Source: an uncultured Faecalibacterium sp. (GTDB lineage: Bacteria > Bacillota > Clostridia > Oscillospirales > Ruminococcaceae). From it: 17,559 nt of DNA. The notes under the pieces were generated by a model. It searched no databases, was not told where the DNA came from, and saw only the letters and a program-made list of their open reading frames with translations. How positions within the stretch are numbered: the first letter of the stretch is position 1; the number at the start of each line of letters is the position of its first letter. A program made the position numbers and the translations under genes. Shown one piece after another: positions 15,400-17,559 of the stretch. The DNA lies in NCBI GenBank assembly GCA_900772565.1, contig CAAHET010000128.1, positions 1 through 17,559 on the forward strand, written 5' to 3'.

Positions 15400-16776
15400 T
15401 CAGGCTTCGGCCTGCGTCTCCCGGCGGAGGATGCGGCAGACCATAAACAGGCAGTAGAACATCGCCAGACCCCAAGCAAAGGGGTTGGAAAGGCAGATGC
15501 CAAGATACCCAAGGCCGGTCTTTACCGCCAGCACGCCGCCAAGGCTGCGGCCGATCAGCTCGCCCACGCCGGAAATAACGGCCAGCACGCTGTAGCCAAG
15601 CCCCTGCAAAGTGTTGCGGAAGATCATCAGCAGGCCGTGGAAGCAGAACAGCATACTCATGACGCTGAGGTACTGGATGGCACCCGCCGTGACGGCGGGG
15701 TCGGCATCGCCCAGCACCAACCCCACAGCGTAGGGCTTGATGAAAAAGATCACGCCCCATGCCACGGCGCAGTAGAGCAGCTGCACCATGCAGCCGTCCT
15801 TGATGCCCTGCCGGATGCGGTCGGTGCGGTGTGCGCCGTGGTTCTGCCCCACATAGGTAGCCATGGCCATGCCCACGCTCTCCATGGGCAGGGTGAACAT
15901 CTGACGGATCTTTTCGCCCGCGGTCTGGGCAGCCACGGCGGTGCTGCCCAGCAGGTTGATAGCGTCCTGCATGATGACTGCGCCGATGGCCGAGACGGAG
16001 TACTCAAACCCCATGGGCAGGCCGATGTAAGCCAGCCGCTTGCAGTGCCCTGCCGAAAGCAGGGCGCGCGGCTGCCGGAAGGAAAGCCCCTCCAGCTTTG
16101 CCGTGCGGGTAAAGAACCAGTAAGCACACAGCCCGCCGCTGAGCAGCTGGCTGAGCACGGTGGCAATGGCGGCACCGTCCACCCCCATGCCCAGCGGCAC
16201 GATGAAGAGGTAGTCCAGCAGAATGTTCACCACGCTGGCGACCAGCAGAAAATAAAACGGGTGCCGGGAATCGCCCAGTGCTCGCAGCACGCTGGAAGCG
16301 TAGTTGTACAGCACCGTAGCCGGAATGCCCAGAAAAATGATCTGGATGTAGAGCACGGCATCGGCGTACAGATCCTCCGGCGTATGGATGAGCCGGAGCA
16401 GCGGCCCCGCCATCAGGGTGGTAAGCACGGTGAACACCACGCTCAGCACCAGACAGAGTAGCGCGCCGTTCAGCAGGTATTTTTGCAGTCCATCCTTGTC
16501 CTTTGCGCCAAAGGTCTCTGCCGCTGGGATGCCAAAGCCCACGCAGGCACCCTGCACAAAGCCCAGAATGAGGAAGTTGAGGGAGTAGGTGGTGCCCACT
16601 GCGCCCAGCGCATCGGTGCCCAGACACCGCCCTACGATGACGGTATCCGCAAAGCTGTACAGCTGCTGGAATAGGGTGCCCAGCACCAGCGGCAAAGCGA
16701 ACCGCAAGATCTGGAACAGCGGCTTGCCCACGGTAAGGTCGGTGGTGCCGGAGCGCTTTTGAGAAGTAGCTGCCAT
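15400..16776 (-). CDS. MATE-family multidrug efflux transporter
   Basis: A 458-residue membrane protein with about 12 predicted helices in two homologous halves, the normal MATE length and layout. The first half has LRFALPLVLGTLFQQLYSFADTVIVGR, the typical MATE opening, then GVDGAAIATVLSQ. The second half begins IGLPMGFEYSVSAIGAVIMQ and has TAGEKIRQMFTLPMESVGMAMATYVGQNHGA, matching the MatE domain repeat. These pumps export drugs or metabolites using a sodium or proton gradient; the substrate is unknown. ATG 16776 has AAGGAG at normal spacing and a promoter about 35 bases upstream. It converges on the GH31 genes, so it is a separate unit. Codon use is less C-biased than in the TRAP and GH31 genes. 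Confidence 0.93.
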   Translation of the reverse strand: MAATSQKRSGTTDLTVGKPLFQILRFALPLVLGTLFQQLYSFADTVIVGRCLGTDALGAVGTTYSLNFLILGFVQGACVGFGIPAAETFGAKDKDGLQKYLLNGALLCLVLSVVFTVLTTLMAGPLLRLIHTPEDLYADAVLYIQIIFLGIPATVLYNYASSVLRALGDSRHPFYFLLVASVVNILLDYLFIVPLGMGVDGAAIATVLSQLLSGGLCAYWFFTRTAKLEGLSFRQPRALLSAGHCKRLAYIGLPMGFEYSVSAIGAVIMQDAINLLGSTAVAAQTAGEKIRQMFTLPMESVGMAMATYVGQNHGAHRTDRIRQGIKDGCMVQLLYCAVAWGVIFFIKPYAVGLVLGDADPAVTAGAIQYLSVMSMLFCFHGLLMIFRNTLQGLGYSVLAVISGVGELIGRSLGGVLAVKTGLGYLGICLSNPFAWGLAMFYCLFMVCRILRRETQAEA

Positions 16777-16808
16777 AAAGAAAACTCCTTATTGATTGTA
16801 TTTTGACT

Positions 16809-16837
16809 ATTCTACCATGGACAGCCGCTTTTCCCAA
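16809..16837 (-). promoter_or_regulatory. Promoter of the MATE gene
   Basis: The minus strand reads TTGGGA (16832-16837), a 17-base spacer, then TAGAAT (16809-16814), preceded by TGG for an extended -10. Transcription would start near 16802, about 25 bases before the start codon. Confidence 0.65.
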
Positions 16838-16842
16838 AGTGG

Positions 16843-16877
16843 TTTTGTGACAGGAAGTTGTCTTTTTGTGACGGAAG
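16843..16877 (-). repeat. Direct repeats just upstream of the MATE promoter
   Basis: On the plus strand TTTTGTGACAGGAAG (16843-16857) and TTTTGTGACGGAAG (16864-16877) are direct repeats spaced 21 bp, two helical turns, differing by one missing base. They begin about 6 bp upstream of the MATE -35 box, a typical position for an activator acting on one face of the helix. Confidence 0.6.
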
Positions 16878-17019
16878 CGTGGAAACCTCCATGTTTTTCA
16901 CATTTACTTTTTCTGCGGTGGAAAGTTCCGGCTGTCCGTTTGCAGATCCATGAATCCACTTTCTGACGCAGCCCTTTGCAGGTTCTATACCCATCCACCA
17001 CACAGCCGCTTCTACTGCC

Positions 17020-17054
17020 AAAAAGAGAGAGGGCTGGACGACGCCAGCCCTCTT
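17020..17054 (-). terminator. Terminator of the truncated minus-strand gene
   Basis: A 10-11-bp GC-rich stem (17027-17037 with 17044-17054) around a 6-base loop is followed on the minus strand by a T-run (A-run at 17020-17024 on the plus strand). It lies about 27 bases after the stop codon at 17081, in the right place for that gene. Confidence 0.8.
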
Positions 17055-17080
17055 GACATGTTTTTTGAATCAGAAACAGG

Positions 17081-17386
17081 TTATAGCGCCATGGTCTCAA
17101 ACCGCTTCTGCAGCCGCTCAAACGTTTCGTCATCCACGGGAAGGAGCACATGAAACTCCATCTTGCCCTTGTCGTTGACCTCCGAGTGAATATCCAGACG
17201 GGGCATTCCCTCGTTATATAACATCCGCAGGCACATACCCAGCTGAGAATGACCACCAACCAGAATCTGTGCGTTACAGTTAGGTGGTATCTGGCCATTT
17301 TGACCAGTTGATATTGAGTGCGCCGTTCTCCCTACATGGATTTCCTGCCCCCTTCTGGCGGCGTTTTCCGGCTCTCCCTTGCGGGG
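17081..17386 (-). pseudogene. 3' remnant of an unrecognised gene
   Basis: The open frame ends at TAA 17081 and is limited upstream by an in-frame TGA at 17387-17389. It contains a coherent protein-like stretch: ILVGGHSQLGMCLRMLYNEG, then MPRLDIHSEVNDKGKMEFHV, then LLPVDDETFERLQKRFETMAL. Upstream of about 17280 the frame becomes low quality (EPENAARRGQEIHVGRTAHS) and has no start codon or ribosome binding site. The only internal ATGs, such as 17236, also lack one. The terminator behind it suggests a once-functional gene that lost its 5' part, perhaps by insertion of the repeat-bearing DNA beyond about 17285. A short intact protein from 17236 (51 residues) is the alternative. I do not recognise the family. 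Confidence 0.45.
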
Positions 17387-17396
17387 TCATGGCCGG

Positions 17397-17431
17397 GTAT
17401 CCCATGCAGACGGTCTTTCGGTTTTCAAGGT
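17397..17431 (+). repeat. 35-bp repeat, right copy
   Basis: This is the same-orientation partner of 5076-5110, 32 of 35 identical. It lies in a gene-free stretch next to the truncated gene and is followed by an A-run and a small perfect hairpin CCATCCC/GGGATGG (17482-17488 and 17493-17499). The surrounding 17285-17559 looks like the edge of a repeated or mobile element, but no transposase or integrase is visible before the window ends. Confidence 0.75.
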
Positions 17432-17559
17432 TCGTTGCTGATTTGGCAATAAAAAATCGCCACACAACAACCTGAAACTGACCATCCCTTCCGGGATGGC
17501 CTTGGTTCGGGTTTGCTATGTAGCGATAAGAAAGTCAAAAACTTGCTCCGGCTCCTTCG

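Noticed and set aside
16807..17298. Minus-strand frame running from the truncated gene into the MATE promoter
   Set aside because: Trp/Cys/Arg-rich translation out of frame with the coherent remnant, and it crosses a terminator and the MATE promoter.
17284..17475. 63-codon plus-strand frame over the right 35-bp repeat
   Set aside because: The repeat is read in a different frame here than in the frame at 5016-5252, and there is no ribosome binding site, so coding is unlikely.

Overview
The base composition (GC-rich genes in AT-richer spacers), strong Shine-Dalgarno sequences, TTGACA/TATAAT-type promoters and the gene content (DUF6465-type protein, TRAP transporter with GH31 enzymes, AraC regulator, MATE pump) point to a gut Clostridia genome of the Oscillospirales/Ruminococcaceae type, close to Faecalibacterium, Gemmiger or Subdoligranulum. 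This is inference from style and content; no 16S or other marker lies in the window.

Left part (1-4600). The window opens inside a minus-strand tRNA-Arg(UCU) with a near-consensus promoter. Next is a minus-strand pair, a DUF1643 protein followed by a PAP2 phosphatase with a TTG start. Divergent from it is a plus-strand pair: a signal-less BMP/PnrA-like protein with an extra N-terminal domain, overlapping a metallophosphoesterase and closed by a strong hairpin terminator. A small minus-strand DUF6465-like protein with a GRPP motif follows. From 4582 to 5413 there is no convincing gene, but there are hairpins, a promoter and one copy of a 35-bp repeat.

Central part (5414-15309). A minus-strand AraC/cupin regulator faces a plus-strand run: YcxB-like membrane protein, TRAP substrate-binding lipoprotein (DctP), small permease (DctQ), large permease (DctM), and two tandem paralogous GH31 glycosidases. 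The simplest reading is a regulated uptake-and-hydrolysis locus. The TRAP system imports an anionic compound and the cytoplasmic GH31 enzymes remove alpha-linked sugars from it or from related substrates. The junctions carry apparent expression tuning: a hairpin between dctP and dctQ, one-base coupling of dctQ and dctM, and a strong terminator before the first GH31 gene with a possible embedded promoter and a palindrome.

Right part (15310-17559). A terminator separates the GH31 pair from a convergent MATE efflux gene, whose promoter has two direct repeats spaced 21 bp just upstream. Beyond it lies the 3' portion of a minus-strand gene with its terminator but no start codon or ribosome binding site. 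Next to it is a second copy of the 35-bp repeat (32 of 35 identical, same orientation). The two copies bracket about 12.3 kb holding the whole AraC-TRAP-GH31-MATE block, so past mobilisation or independent insertions of a dispersed element are both possible.
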